A stretch of DNA of 64,000 bases. Origin: Anoxybacillus tengchongensis. GTDB taxonomy: Bacteria > Bacillota > Bacilli > Bacillales > Anoxybacillaceae. The notes below the pieces were generated by a model. It made no database searches. It was not told where the DNA came from and saw only the letters and a program-made list of their open reading frames with translations. Position 1 is the first letter of the stretch. Each line of letters opens with the position of its first letter. The stretch lies in assembly GCF_014201585.1 (NCBI RefSeq), contig NZ_JACHES010000003.1, positions 1-64,000 of the forward strand, read 5' to 3'. Shown piece by piece: positions 26,400 through 34,592 of this stretch. The position numbers were made by a program, and so were the translations under genes.

Positions 26400-27304
26400 T
26401 ATCCCATATACTTTTGTTTTTCTAATACAATATCAATTAAATGATCCATTTCTTCTTTCTTCTCCGCTCGATACAAATCGTCTAGCAAATGATGCAACAA
26501 ATACAAATCGGTAATAAGGTCTACTTTATGTTGCATCGGTTTACTTTCCAACCCCAATCTTGCGCTTAAATATTTTTTTATTGCCTGCTGGCTTTCATTG
26601 ATTCTTGCCCTTTCTTCCGCCATTCGAATTACTCTCGCCATACTTAACACCTCCATTAGTTTTTCTACATACTCCTTATCAATAAACTTGTCGGAAACCG
26701 CAATAATCGTTGCCAATAAACGTACTTGTTTTTCCTCATTTTTGATCCGTTTCGCTATTTCTACTGTTTCAATTGTTCGTTCGGAACGATTGACGGAACT
26801 TCGCATTAATGGAAGAAAAATGAGATGCAGCTCATCTAAATCCGTAAGCTCTTCCCCATTCTCGACTTTCGTCCACAAATGTTGAATTATGGCATCGCCA
26901 TTATATTTTTTCATCAGCACCGCTTGGGCCTCATATTGAACAGAACCGTAGCTTTTTTGCTCTAACACTTTTTCCACATCGGCTCCATAAATAACTACTG
27001 TCTTAATCGGCTTTTTATACCTTTCATACGCACTTACATCATATTGAAGAAATCGATCCAAATCTTCTTCATTAAACGTCGTTTGAAACTCAAGATGCAA
27101 ATACGTGCCATCTGCAAGCAAAAATAGAAAATCCATTCTTCGATCATTAACCGCAATCGTTGGTAAATCTGTTGCTTCTACTCGAACAATCGGAGCGGTC
27201 TGAATACCATAAAAATCAAGAACTTTTTCTTTAAATTGAGCAGTCATGTTACGAAATATGATGTCATAGTTATTATATGCAATATCCATTTGCTCGCTCA
27301 TCAT
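26399..27304 (-). CDS. Rpn-family PD-(D/E)XK nuclease/transposase, intact copy
   Basis: About 301 residues. The N-terminal PD-(D/E)XK domain shows NDRRMDFLFLLADGTYLHLE, giving the Asp, Glu and aliphatic core strand, then FQTTFNEEDLDRFLQYDVSAY. The C-terminal half is helical (VEIAKRIKNEEKQVRLLATI, EERARINESQQAIKKYL). The start could be ATG 27304 or the next codon. It is the intact counterpart of the pseudogene at 23218-23659, which supports a tandem duplication of this segment. The stop lies in REP-like element 3. As in copy A, it follows the (here broken) comM copy on the same strand. Confidence 0.82.
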   Translation of the reverse strand: MMSEQMDIAYNNYDIIFRNMTAQFKEKVLDFYGIQTAPIVRVEATDLPTIAVNDRRMDFLFLLADGTYLHLEFQTTFNEEDLDRFLQYDVSAYERYKKPIKTVVIYGADVEKVLEQKSYGSVQYEAQAVLMKKYNGDAIIQHLWTKVENGEELTDLDELHLIFLPLMRSSVNRSERTIETVEIAKRIKNEEKQVRLLATIIAVSDKFIDKEYVEKLMEVLSMARVIRMAEERARINESQQAIKKYLSARLGLESKPMQHKVDLITDLYLLHHLLDDLYRAEKKEEMDHLIDIVLEKQKYMG

Positions 27305-27370
27305 TACACTTCCTTTCCCTTTATTTTACTATAACTTTTTCATGAAATAAACATAGCCAGCCAACCTTGA

Positions 27371-27946
27371 TCAACACCATCCCTTCATATTCCTTTCTTG
27401 CCGTCCTTCTTTTATTCTCCGAAACGCCATCGCCTTCCATAATGCTTCATCGGTGATGTGTTCCGCTTCTGTTAAATCGGCAATGGTGCGAGCGAGGCGA
27501 ATAATTTTTGTTTGGACACGGTTGCTCCAGTCATTTATAGTCGCCCAATGTTGAAGCAGTTGTTGCTGTCCTTTCGTCAATGGGCTTTTCGCAAGCAGCA
27601 CGTCAATGGGCACACGACCGTTGGTGATTTCCTCCCCATACCGCTCGTATTGCTTCAAGCGCACAACTTCCACACGGCGACAACGGTGGAGAAGAATCAT
27701 TTTTCGTTTCTCCTGCGAGTTGGTATAAACTAAGCACTTCCAACTGCGCTTCATCGGAAAGGCGCGGTAAAATCGTTGGAAATGTTTCGGCTAACAGGCT
27801 TTTTCCACACCCTGGTGGTCCAATCATCAACACGTTATGTTCTCCTGCAGCGGCAACTTCAAGTGCATACTTGGCGTAGTCATGCCCGATGATATGTTGA
27901 AAATCGCGATGAGTTTTTTGAGGTGGATCGACAACGGAAGACAGAT
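27371..27946 (-). pseudogene. comM pseudogene (duplicate with two internal deletions)
   Basis: This sequence matches two separated parts of the comM gene at 23653-25167. The 3' part (VRLKQYERYGEEITNGRVPI onward, ending NMKGWC) and the Walker A part (AGEHNVLMIGPPGCGKSLL to LAGETKNDSSPP) are joined near 27683, in different frames. The intervening ~400 bp, including Walker B, is lost. Upstream, it is fused to the RAYT copy near 27946, after loss of about 570 bp covering the comM start. No full-length product is possible. Confidence 0.85.
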
Positions 27947-28468
27947 ATATGCTTTCTTTTTTTCATTCATTGTTCCAGTAAAATAACGAAGGAGTACATC
28001 CATGTTCATAAACGGAGGCAATGAGGGAGATTGATGATAAAAATGGAAACTACTCCAGCGATAATGTTCAAGGAGATGCACCATACGCGCCTCGACAGGG
28101 TTAAGATGAATATAGCGGCTAACTTCTAACATCTCCGCGTCATCGTCAATGATTTTACTGAAATAACGTTTTTCAAACACATGACCGGTTAATCCGTAAC
28201 GTGTATTGTAATAGTTGGCGTATCGTTTGTTAATCAGTGCCATGACTTTGGAAATGGATTGTTGTTGTGAGCGAAGTTGAAGATGAAAATGGTTCGTCAT
28301 AAGGCAATACGAAGCGAGTTCAAACGGAATGTTTTCGTGAAGCTGTTCGAGGATATACAAAAACGCACGAAAATCATTTACTTCTTTAAACAACGGATCA
28401 CGCCGATTTCCACGGCACACAATGTGATAAAACAAATGCGGCACCCATATCCGCCTCGCTCGTCCCAC
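27947..28468 (-). pseudogene. RAYT transposase duplicate, 3' truncated
   Basis: Nearly identical to the RAYT at 25169-25741 from GTG to NEKKKAY, including the HUH motif MTNHFHLQL and the NKRYANYY helix. It loses the last ~15 residues to the deletion that also removed the comM start. The frame continues into antisense comM sequence, giving a foreign tail of about 40 residues. The catalytic part is complete, so residual activity is possible, but the fusion suggests decay. Confidence 0.75.
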
Positions 28469-28625
28469 ACACCTCACCTCACGCAAACTTTTTCGCCATA
28501 TCCCTTCGACAAAAACAAACAAAATCCTGCATCAAAAGAAAAATTTCTCTCTCTGGACGACTGGCACGTAATCAAAAACTTATTTTTCCACAAACATTTT
28601 ACTTATACCGTAACACTCATCCCAC

Positions 28626-28655
28626 TTGTCAAACTAGCTATATCGTTTGTATAAT
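28626..28655 (+). promoter_or_regulatory. Promoter of antisense RNA, toxin locus B
   Basis: TTGTCA (28626-28631), 18-nt spacer, TATAAT (28650-28655); close to consensus and matching the locus A position. Confidence 0.78.
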
Positions 28656-28661
28656 ATAAGC

Positions 28662-28812
28662 AGATACTTCGTAAAATAAAAAAGCTGAGTGCGGTGAACA
28701 CTCAGCAGGCAACTACATGCCGCAAGAAGAGCGGCTGACCTTTAGATGTGTAACAGATAAAAAAGAAATAACCGTTTCACACCTTTGGTCGAGGGGGGAC
28801 GGTTATTTCTTT
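28662..28812 (+). ncRNA. Predicted antisense antitoxin RNA, locus B
   Basis: Runs from the promoter at 28626 to the hairpin at 28765-28809 (GAAATAACCG / CGGTTATTTC then TTTTTG), about 150 nt. The internal GCTGAGTG/CACTCAGC stem and the GCCGCAAGAAGAGCGGC stem-loop match locus A, whereas the segment before the terminator differs strongly. The two antisense RNAs might therefore be specific to their own toxin. Confidence 0.6.
28765..28809. terminator. Shared toxin/antisense terminator, locus B
   Basis: The GAAATAACCG / CGGTTATTTC stem carries the toxin TAA stop; T runs occur on both sides (TTTTTG on +, TTTTTT on minus). Confidence 0.78.
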
Positions 28813-28910
28813 TTGTTTATATAGACGACGATGGTAACAGTCAATGTTAGCATTCCGATGAACACTAAGCTGAATTGCGCAATAAGACTCAATGCTTCAT
28901 ACGTCGTCAT
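28803..28910 (-). CDS. Type I holin-like toxin, copy B (35 aa)
   Basis: MTTYEALSLIAQFSLVFIGM then LTLTVTIVVYINKKK. It is the same single-helix hydrophobic peptide as copy A with two conservative changes and several silent ones, which indicates selection for the protein. The ATG has AGGGAGGTGGG upstream, inside a hairpin (28915-28939). The message ends in the shared terminator with the antisense RNA. It is the last unit of the duplicated block. Confidence 0.8.
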   Translation of the reverse strand: MTTYEALSLIAQFSLVFIGMLTLTVTIVVYINKKK

Positions 28911-28939
28911 ATTCCCACCTCCCTTCATCAGGGAAGTGG

Positions 28940-29093
28940 TCAACCGCCCACCCTGCTTATGTAGCTGCTATGGAGATTGTAACATTTTTCTATCACCCTC
29001 GCAATTTCAACAACAGCTGCCACAAAAAATGCCACAGCACATCAACAAAAATACAGAAAAAGAAACAGAGAGCCATGTGACTCTCTGTCCCTA
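28940..29093. other. Toxin B upstream region without a gene
   Basis: No gene is seen. It resembles the locus A upstream region at its toxin-proximal end (CAACCGCCCACCCTGCTTAT) and ends in an AGAGAG-CATGTGA-CTCTCT type hairpin near 29067-29087. Confidence 0.4.
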
Positions 29094-29135
29094 CTAATCT
29101 TCGACAATCTTCGGGGTGTGACAGGCATGCTATCC
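29094..29135. repeat. REP-like element 4
   Basis: CTAATCTTCGACAATCTTCG, then GGGTGTGACAGGCATGCTATCC. It overlaps the last codons and TAG stop of the RelE-type toxin. Confidence 0.7.
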
Positions 29136-29495
29136 AATGAAGAATTTTTGTAAACGTTCCGCAGCCATTCGATATGCTTTTTCTTTATCACGAGGACCTA
29201 TCGCAATGATTTCCATTCTTATCGGCTGTCCTTCAACCGGGCGATAAATAATTCTAATATTTAGTGACTTCGACTTAATCTTTGCAAAACCATGCAAGTC
29301 CCCATGTAACGATTCAGCCACTCCATCCGGCTTAAATAGGGGACCTTGCTTTGCCCTTCTTAAAATTTCTAATAAAACGGTTTGTCTATGTCCTTTATTA
29401 ATCGCTTTAATATCCTGCTTTACATCCTCAACAAACCTCAGTTCAACATTATATTTTTCTAAAATAATCTCCTGCAAATCTTCAAGCGTTTTCAC
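29130..29495 (-). CDS. RelE/ParE-superfamily type II toxin
   Basis: About 121 residues. The central and C-terminal part has the RelE/ParE pattern: EILRRAKQGPLFKPDGVAES, LHGDLHGFAKIKSKSLNIRI, IYRPVEGQPIRMEIIAIGPR and DKEKAYRMAAERL, with basic residues on the beta sheet expected to contact mRNA or gyrase. The start is GTG at 29495, overlapping the antitoxin end region (GATTGATGTGAAAACG), so it is coupled to the upstream antitoxin. Whether it is an mRNA interferase or a gyrase poison cannot be told. The stop is supplied by REP-like element 4. Confidence 0.8.
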   Translation of the reverse strand: MKTLEDLQEIILEKYNVELRFVEDVKQDIKAINKGHRQTVLLEILRRAKQGPLFKPDGVAESLHGDLHGFAKIKSKSLNIRIIYRPVEGQPIRMEIIAIGPRDKEKAYRMAAERLQKFFIG

Positions 29496-29496
29496 A

Positions 29497-29886
29497 TCAA
29501 TCTTCCTCTAATAATTTCATTAATTCGCTTACATTAATATCTGCTTCATCAAAAATATCTGATAAAGTTTGATTTACAGGTTTATTCTTACGTGCATATG
29601 CCTCTTCCATAACAATTTGGTCAAGTGCTTCTTCTACAACTTCTTTTATTTGGAGCAACTGCTCAAAATAATCTATATCAACAACTACAGCCAGTGCATT
29701 TTTCTTTTTTGCATTTTGAATAACAAATACTTCATCTGAGACTCCATTTGAAAAACGATCCAGTATCTCTGATAATTTTTTTGTTCTAGAAAGATCCGTA
29801 ACACTTAAAACATTCGTTTTCAAAAAATTCAATGTGTTTGTGTTGGCAATAGGATATTGTTCTTTTGTCAATGTATGAACACCCAC
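29497..29886 (-). CDS. Phd/YefM-like antitoxin
   Basis: About 129 residues from GTG 29886, with AAAGGAGG about 8 nt upstream. The N-terminal part (NFLKTNVLSVTDLSRTKKLS, EVFVIQNAKKKNALAVVVDI) matches the Phd/YefM DNA-binding fold. The C-terminal acidic tail (YARKNKPVNQTLSDIFDEAD) would wrap the toxin. Type II antitoxins of this kind repress their own operon with the toxin. It is the first gene of the pair, stop one base before the toxin start. Confidence 0.78.
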   Translation of the reverse strand: MGVHTLTKEQYPIANTNTLNFLKTNVLSVTDLSRTKKLSEILDRFSNGVSDEVFVIQNAKKKNALAVVVDIDYFEQLLQIKEVVEEALDQIVMEEAYARKNKPVNQTLSDIFDEADINVSELMKLLEED

Positions 29887-29962
29887 TTTCCATCCTCCTT
29901 TCTTTAGTATATGCATTATTATCTATATTATACACATAATTTTACACAAAAAACAACACATT

Positions 29963-29987
29963 TTCGACGGGTGACAGGCACCCTACC
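29963..29987. repeat. REP-like element 5
   Basis: TTCGACGGGTGACAGGCACC then CTACC. Its GGGTG/CACCC arms form a perfect 5-bp palindrome. Confidence 0.75.
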
Positions 29988-29989
29988 TA

Positions 29990-30033
29990 TATCAATCTTC
30001 GACAAACTTCGACGGGTGACAGGCACCCTACCC
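29990..30033. repeat. REP-like element 6
   Basis: TATCAATCTTCGACAAACTT, then CGACGGGTGACAGGCACCCT and ACCC. Directly repeats element 5 and gives the fullest form of the family; it abuts the S-layer-type terminator. Confidence 0.75.
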
Positions 30034-30077
30034 AAAAAGAAAAGCCCCGCAAAGATTTCTCTCCGCAGAGCTTTTCG
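30033..30077 (-). terminator. S-layer-type terminator of the headless S-layer fragment
   Basis: About 45 bp nearly identical to 39709-39753 downstream of the complete S-layer gene (CAAAAAGAAAAGCCCCGC... GCAGAGCTTTTCG). The AAAAGC/GCTTTT outer stem and TTTTCTTTTT tail are read on the minus strand. Confidence 0.7.
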
Positions 30078-30104
30078 GCATTTCTCAGAGCAGTAGCTTT
30101 TAAA

Positions 30105-32347
30105 TTATTCAGTAACAGTAAACTTAACAGTTGCTGTTTTACCATCTAACAAGTAAGTTACAGCAAATGTATCTCCTGCCTCTACATTTTGGATATCAAC
30201 TGTATCACTTCCATTGTTAACAACTTTGAATCGCTGATCAGGATTTGTATCTACAGTTTTCTCTTTTATATTTGTAACAGTAATAATTGGTGATGGATTC
30301 TCGATTTCAACACCGTACTGATCAGTAACTTTTAGAACTAGACTCAAAACAGCAGCGTCATCGTTATCTTCTAACTCAGTTACAGCAATCGAAGCTGTGC
30401 CATTCTTTACAGCGTCAGTGAATTCAATTTTATCCGCTTTTGGTTCTACTTTAGAAACGACAATATCTTTTGTAAGTGTTACAGGAGCTTCTTCACCTTC
30501 TACGATAACAGTTACTTTCGTTGTAATTTCATCTTTTGTACCGAATTTGTTGTCACCGTTTGTTAATTTAACATCAAGTTTACCATCTGTGAATGCAAGA
30601 ACATTAGAATCAACAATTACATTATAATAATTTGAAGGTAACTCAACTTTCGTACCGTCTGCCTTTACGCCGTATACTTTAAGGGCTTTTGCGTGAGTGC
30701 TTGCATCGCCATCAGCATATAATTTTCCAATTTCGCCAATTTCGAATGAAGTAAATTCAGACTTTTCAATAGTGTTAAATGTTACTTTTAATGGGCTTGT
30801 TGCTACATCCTTAAATTCGTAAGTATTGTTCGCATTCTTTTCAACACGTTGTAACTTGAACGTTACTTCTTCTGAACCTTTTTCTAACCCCGTAATAGTA
30901 ATCTTACCATCGTTGGCAGTAATCACAGCCTCAGTTCCAGCCTCTGCAACTTTTACAGCACCGTTTTCAGAGTCAGTTACAACAATTTTATATTTTCCGA
31001 GGTTAGCTTCATTTGCTGTATTTGTTAACTTGTCTTTCAAATCAAAAGTACGACCGTATTGGTCTTTAACAACAAGGTTAGAAAGACTAATTTCTACTTT
31101 ACCATCTTTGGCTACGGTAGTTGTGACATTTTTAAGAGACTCAATAGTTGCTGCATATGCAGCTTCTTTGACATCGATAGTTAATTGAGAAACTTTCCCA
31201 CTTCCGACAACTGTAGCCACTAACACTTGCAATCCTTTTGTATCAGGTGCAGTGTACTCAAGGACAGCATTCCCAGACGCATCTTTTACAAGTTTGGCTT
31301 TATTAGTATTGAAGGTAACTTTACCATCCAATGCTTCGTGTTTTGTAACTGTATTTCCATATTGGTCAACGGCCGTAAACGGAAGTTTCACAGTTTCTCC
31401 AACAGCTACGATTTCAGTTGGTGTACCTAAAGTGAAAGTATCAAGTGCTGGAGCGGCTTTCACGTTTACTTCAAACTGGGCTACTTTACCACTTGTTTTA
31501 GAAATGGCTGTAATAATGACTTTTCCACCATTTGCATAATTCGGACCAGCAGTAAATTTCAAACCAACTTTATCCTTATCCTTATCCTTACCTTGACCAT
31601 CGTATGCTTTATCAATTGTTAAAACTGACGGATTTGAAGAAGTGAACACAACATCGTTATTTACTTTTGATGCATTAACAGCATTACCATACTGGTCTTT
31701 CGCATTTAATAACAACACGAAGTCACCAACAGCTAAGTCACCAGAAAATTCTTTTCCGTCTTTGTTATAAATACCAACGAATTCAACTGTATCTGCAGCT
31801 GAAGCATCGCTAATAGTTACAACACCTGAAACTACCGTATTTGTTGAAACATTAATACCTGTTATAGCAACTTTATCTCCTGTTTTGAAATCAGATGTGT
31901 TTGTTAAAGTTAAAATACCTTTATCATCATCTTGAGCAGTAACACCGTTAGATGCTGTCCAACTAATAGAGGCAGCAAGTGGAGATTTTGTAATATCTTC
32001 TCCATATTGGTTAAACACACGGTAAGCAACTGTTGCTGTCTTCTTAGTACCATCTTGTGCAACAACTACTGGAGCAACTTCACCAAGGAGTTCGATTTTA
32101 GCTACTTTCTCATTTTCAACTTTAACAGAACCTGTAAGAGCTTGATCAGCAAGACCAGTTACGTTAACAGTGTACTCGCCTTCAAATAATTTGCTAGCAA
32201 GTTCAAGTTCAACAGATTTTTTATCCGCAGAGAAAGTAGTTTTTGCTACGTTTACAGTAACAGAACCTTTTTTCACTTCAAACTTAGCTTTAGTGTCATC
32301 AACAGCTTTGTTGAAAGTTACTTTTAAAGTTTTAGCATTAATCGCAC
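30105..32347 (-). pseudogene. Headless (silent) S-layer protein C-terminal region
   Basis: About 747 codons of S-layer-type sequence without promoter, signal peptide or SLH domains. It begins abruptly as AINAKTLKVTFNKAVDD, the same block that follows the N-terminal module in the complete gene (AINAKQIEVKFNTKMD). It continues as Ig-like, Thr/Ala/Val/Lys-rich repeats with YGVE, DQYG and similar motifs to a normal stop and S-layer-type terminator. A GTG at 32276 opens the longest formal ORF but has no ribosome site. An in-frame TAG lies four codons before the Ala codon, outside the homology. The long intact frame argues for recent or periodic expression rather than decay. Confidence 0.85.
32331..32347 (-). 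other. Direct repeat copy 1 (attR-like) at the start of the headless S-layer fragment
   Basis: TTTAGCATTAATCGCAC; compare TTTAGCGTTAATCGCAC at 41915-41931 (one mismatch of 17). Homology to the complete S-layer gene stops at the last base of this repeat; beyond it lies unrelated non-coding DNA. Confidence 0.7.
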
Positions 32348-32838
32348 AAACCTAACCTGAAATTTTGGCTTTTTTGAATGCACCTCAACCCCAACGGGCA
32401 CAAGGGATTGGGCGATTTCTTCAGTTGGTAGCTTAGTAAAAAACGAGTGAAAAAAGAGTAGTTTGTGGAAGAGCTTAGGAAAAGATGAGTGAAAGCTGGA
32501 ATAGGAAAAAAAGAAAAGTCCCGACAAAACCGAAAGAGACCGGAACCTTCAAAATGAAAAAATGGAGACAAACAATCCAAATCCCGAAAACCCCGTAAAA
32601 CCCGATAGAAAAAAAGAGAAGAAAAACAACTTTGTAAAATAAAAGACTATATAATATGTAGAAACTCGTCACAAACTCCAGAAAATAGGACAAGAACCAA
32701 CAAAAAATAGACCACCGAACATCCTAATACGGTTAACACCCTATCTCCTCACAAGTTACCTACTTTTCTATCAATCTTTCAAATGCATCATTTTTTCATC
32801 GGGACGACGGGTTGGTCGGGAACTCAAGGAGCGGACAA
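32348..32838. other. Non-coding interval next to the attR-like repeat
   Basis: About 490 bp with no supported gene. It is unusually purine-rich on the + strand through 32440-32700 and then changes composition. It lies between the attR-like repeat and the terminator of the recombinase-side gene, where an integrative element would carry its attP arm. I see no clear arm-site repeats. Confidence 0.45.
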
Positions 32839-32873
32839 CAAAAAAAGCGGGGATGATTTTCCCATTCCCCGCT
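32839..32873 (-). terminator. Terminator at the recombinase-side end of the mobile block
   Basis: AGCGGGGATG / CATTCCCCGCT stem, with seven T on the minus strand, overlapping the stop of the gene at 32872. Confidence 0.8.
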
Positions 32874-33612
32874 AGACTTGCAGTACGCTATTCAATTGCT
32901 CTTCGTATCCGTACTTTCTGAAAAACTCCGCCAAAGCAACCTCGATGATGTCCCTCTGCGTGACGTTGAACTCCTTGCTGAAATCATTCAGCAGGGTCTG
33001 CAAGGAGGTCGGAAGCCCCAGCGTCTTGTTGGCTTTTGCTCCTTTGAACTTGTAGCGTGGGAGCGTGCCGCTGTTCTGCGGCTCTAGTAGCTCGTACAAT
33101 CGTTCCTTCCTGTCCAGCAAATACGCTAACAAGTCCCGATACTCGTCCGGCAGCCCTTCTACCTTCCCGGATGCTTTCCCTTGAGTTTTTTTTGGCTGCA
33201 ATCGCTGTTTTTGCGCCATGTTTTCATCGTACTCGTAGTTGTTGATGTCGCTGTTCCACACATACCCTTGCGACTTCATGTAGTCCCCCATCTCTTCAAT
33301 GGAGGGAAATCCATTCTTGATGGCTACCTGCCTGATATCCGCATACTTTTGTGACAACTGCCTGACTATCTGCGCCGCCTTTGTCTGGACGAAACGGGCT
33401 TCCTCCACTGCATCCGTCCCTCCTTCTTCTCTCGGCTCAAACGTTTTGCCGTTCCAGCGGAACCCTTTCCGTCTGAAATACATGTCGATGGTAGCCCAGC
33501 TCTTGTTACCGAAATGTTTCACTATCTCCTCTTTTGTCTTTCCTTCTGCCAACATGGCAAGGGTCTGGCTGATTTTCGGGTCATCATATACAGATGGGTC
33601 AATCGCTGTCAT
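32872..33612 (-). CDS. Putative DNA-binding accessory protein next to recombinase
   Basis: A 246-residue protein that I do not recognise as a named family. It has two similar N-terminal units (ISQTLAMLAEGKTKEEIVKH with YFRRKGFRWNGKTFE, and VAIKNGFPSIEEMGDYMKSQ with GYVWNSDINNYEY), each a predicted helix-turn-helix followed by a W-containing beta hairpin. A basic central linker follows, and the C-terminal segment TSLQTLLNDFSKEFNVTQRD-IIEVALAEFF resembles a ribbon-helix-helix oligomerisation motif. This suggests a DNA-binding partner, such as a recombination directionality or copy-control factor. It sits 14 nt after the recombinase stop in the same operon, with AAGGAGGAATGG before the ATG. Confidence 0.7.
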   Translation of the reverse strand: MTAIDPSVYDDPKISQTLAMLAEGKTKEEIVKHFGNKSWATIDMYFRRKGFRWNGKTFEPREEGGTDAVEEARFVQTKAAQIVRQLSQKYADIRQVAIKNGFPSIEEMGDYMKSQGYVWNSDINNYEYDENMAQKQRLQPKKTQGKASGKVEGLPDEYRDLLAYLLDRKERLYELLEPQNSGTLPRYKFKGAKANKTLGLPTSLQTLLNDFSKEFNVTQRDIIEVALAEFFRKYGYEEQLNSVLQV

Positions 33613-33626
33613 CTGTCCATTCCTCC

Positions 33627-34520
33627 TTAGAAATCAATTTGGTTGACGGCTTCTTTGAGGTCATTTGGATGAACGTGCAAATAGACAGACGTGGTTTTGA
33701 CGCTGGCATGTCCCAGCAAGCGCTGAATGACCGCCACATGCGTATCCTTTTTGACCAGATAGCTGGCAAAGGAGTGGCGCAGAATATGGCTGGTGACGTG
33801 CTTCGTGATTCCCGCCTTCTTGCACGCCTCTTTCAGAATGCGGTTGACGTATTGGTCGCTGACGGTTCCAGTCTTTTTGAGAGCGAAGAAGAAGAGTGAG
33901 TTCGTTTCTGGTCGATGAAACTTCAAGTATTCCTGCAATTTCGATTTCAGCTTGTCGCTTATCGGCACGGTTCGGTTCTTCCCACCCTTTCCGTTAATGA
34001 CTTGGATATATCCGTCTTCTAGGTTGACGTCATGTAAAGTGAGATTGATGCACTCATTGACTCGGAGTCCTGTGTACGCCATCGTCATCGCAAAATAGTG
34101 CAAGACCGGATGGTCAATCGCCTGAATGATGGCTTCCACCTCTTCCCGGCTGAGATAGATGCGTTCCGAATCCGGCACTTTGACACGCTCGAAGTCTTCA
34201 AGAGGATTTTCGGACAGTATCCGCTTTTTCTTCATGCATTGGAAAAAGGTTGATAGAGCGTTGATTTTGCGGTTCACGGTTCTCGGCTTGCAGCCTCTTT
34301 CATTGGTCAGATAGCTGACAAACTCCTCTACGTGCCGTACGGTGATGGCATCCACCAATACGGGGCTGTTGGACTTTGACGTCATCCAGCGGTTGAACTG
34401 GTTGATGTCGACGAGGTAGCCTCTCATCGTTTCGCTACTCATCCCCCGCATCGAAAGCCATTCTTCAAATACAGGAATCGCTTGGTTCAACAATAGGCTT
34501 GTCGTTTCCATTTGTCTCAT
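33627..34520 (-). CDS. Tyrosine recombinase/integrase 1
   Basis: A 297-residue recombinase with a SAM-like core-binding N-domain (~8-95) and a catalytic domain (~110-290). The full set of catalytic residues is visible: Arg in TGLRVNEC, Lys in NGKGGKNRTVP, His/Arg in SHILRHSFASYL, His in LLGHASVKTTSVY with Tyr in the same stretch. It resembles XerC/D-like enzymes used by integrative elements. The start has AAAAGGAGAGGAT upstream. It is the recombinase nearest the attR-like repeat (1.3 kb), where the integrase gene of such elements usually sits, and is likely the catalyst of integration and excision. Confidence 0.9.
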   Translation of the reverse strand: MRQMETTSLLLNQAIPVFEEWLSMRGMSSETMRGYLVDINQFNRWMTSKSNSPVLVDAITVRHVEEFVSYLTNERGCKPRTVNRKINALSTFFQCMKKKRILSENPLEDFERVKVPDSERIYLSREEVEAIIQAIDHPVLHYFAMTMAYTGLRVNECINLTLHDVNLEDGYIQVINGKGGKNRTVPISDKLKSKLQEYLKFHRPETNSLFFFALKKTGTVSDQYVNRILKEACKKAGITKHVTSHILRHSFASYLVKKDTHVAVIQRLLGHASVKTTSVYLHVHPNDLKEAVNQIDF

Positions 34521-34561
34521 TTTCTATCCTCTCCTTTTTGACACGTATTTTGTATATAAGA

Positions 34562-34584
34562 AAGGCAAAGGTCTGCCCTTTGCC
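34562..34584 (-). terminator. Terminator after the DUF927 gene
   Basis: AGGCAAAGG / CCTTTGCCT hairpin followed by TTTCTT on the minus strand. Confidence 0.75.
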
Positions 34585-34592
34585 TCGTCTAC

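Noticed and set aside
29911-30096. 61-residue plus-strand frame with repeated RRVTGTLP
   Set aside because: It is simply the translation of REP-like elements 5 and 6 and the S-layer terminator.
32324-32693. Three overlapping hydrophobic, Phe-rich minus-strand frames
   Set aside because: They arise from the purine-rich tract on the other strand; no ribosome sites and implausible composition.
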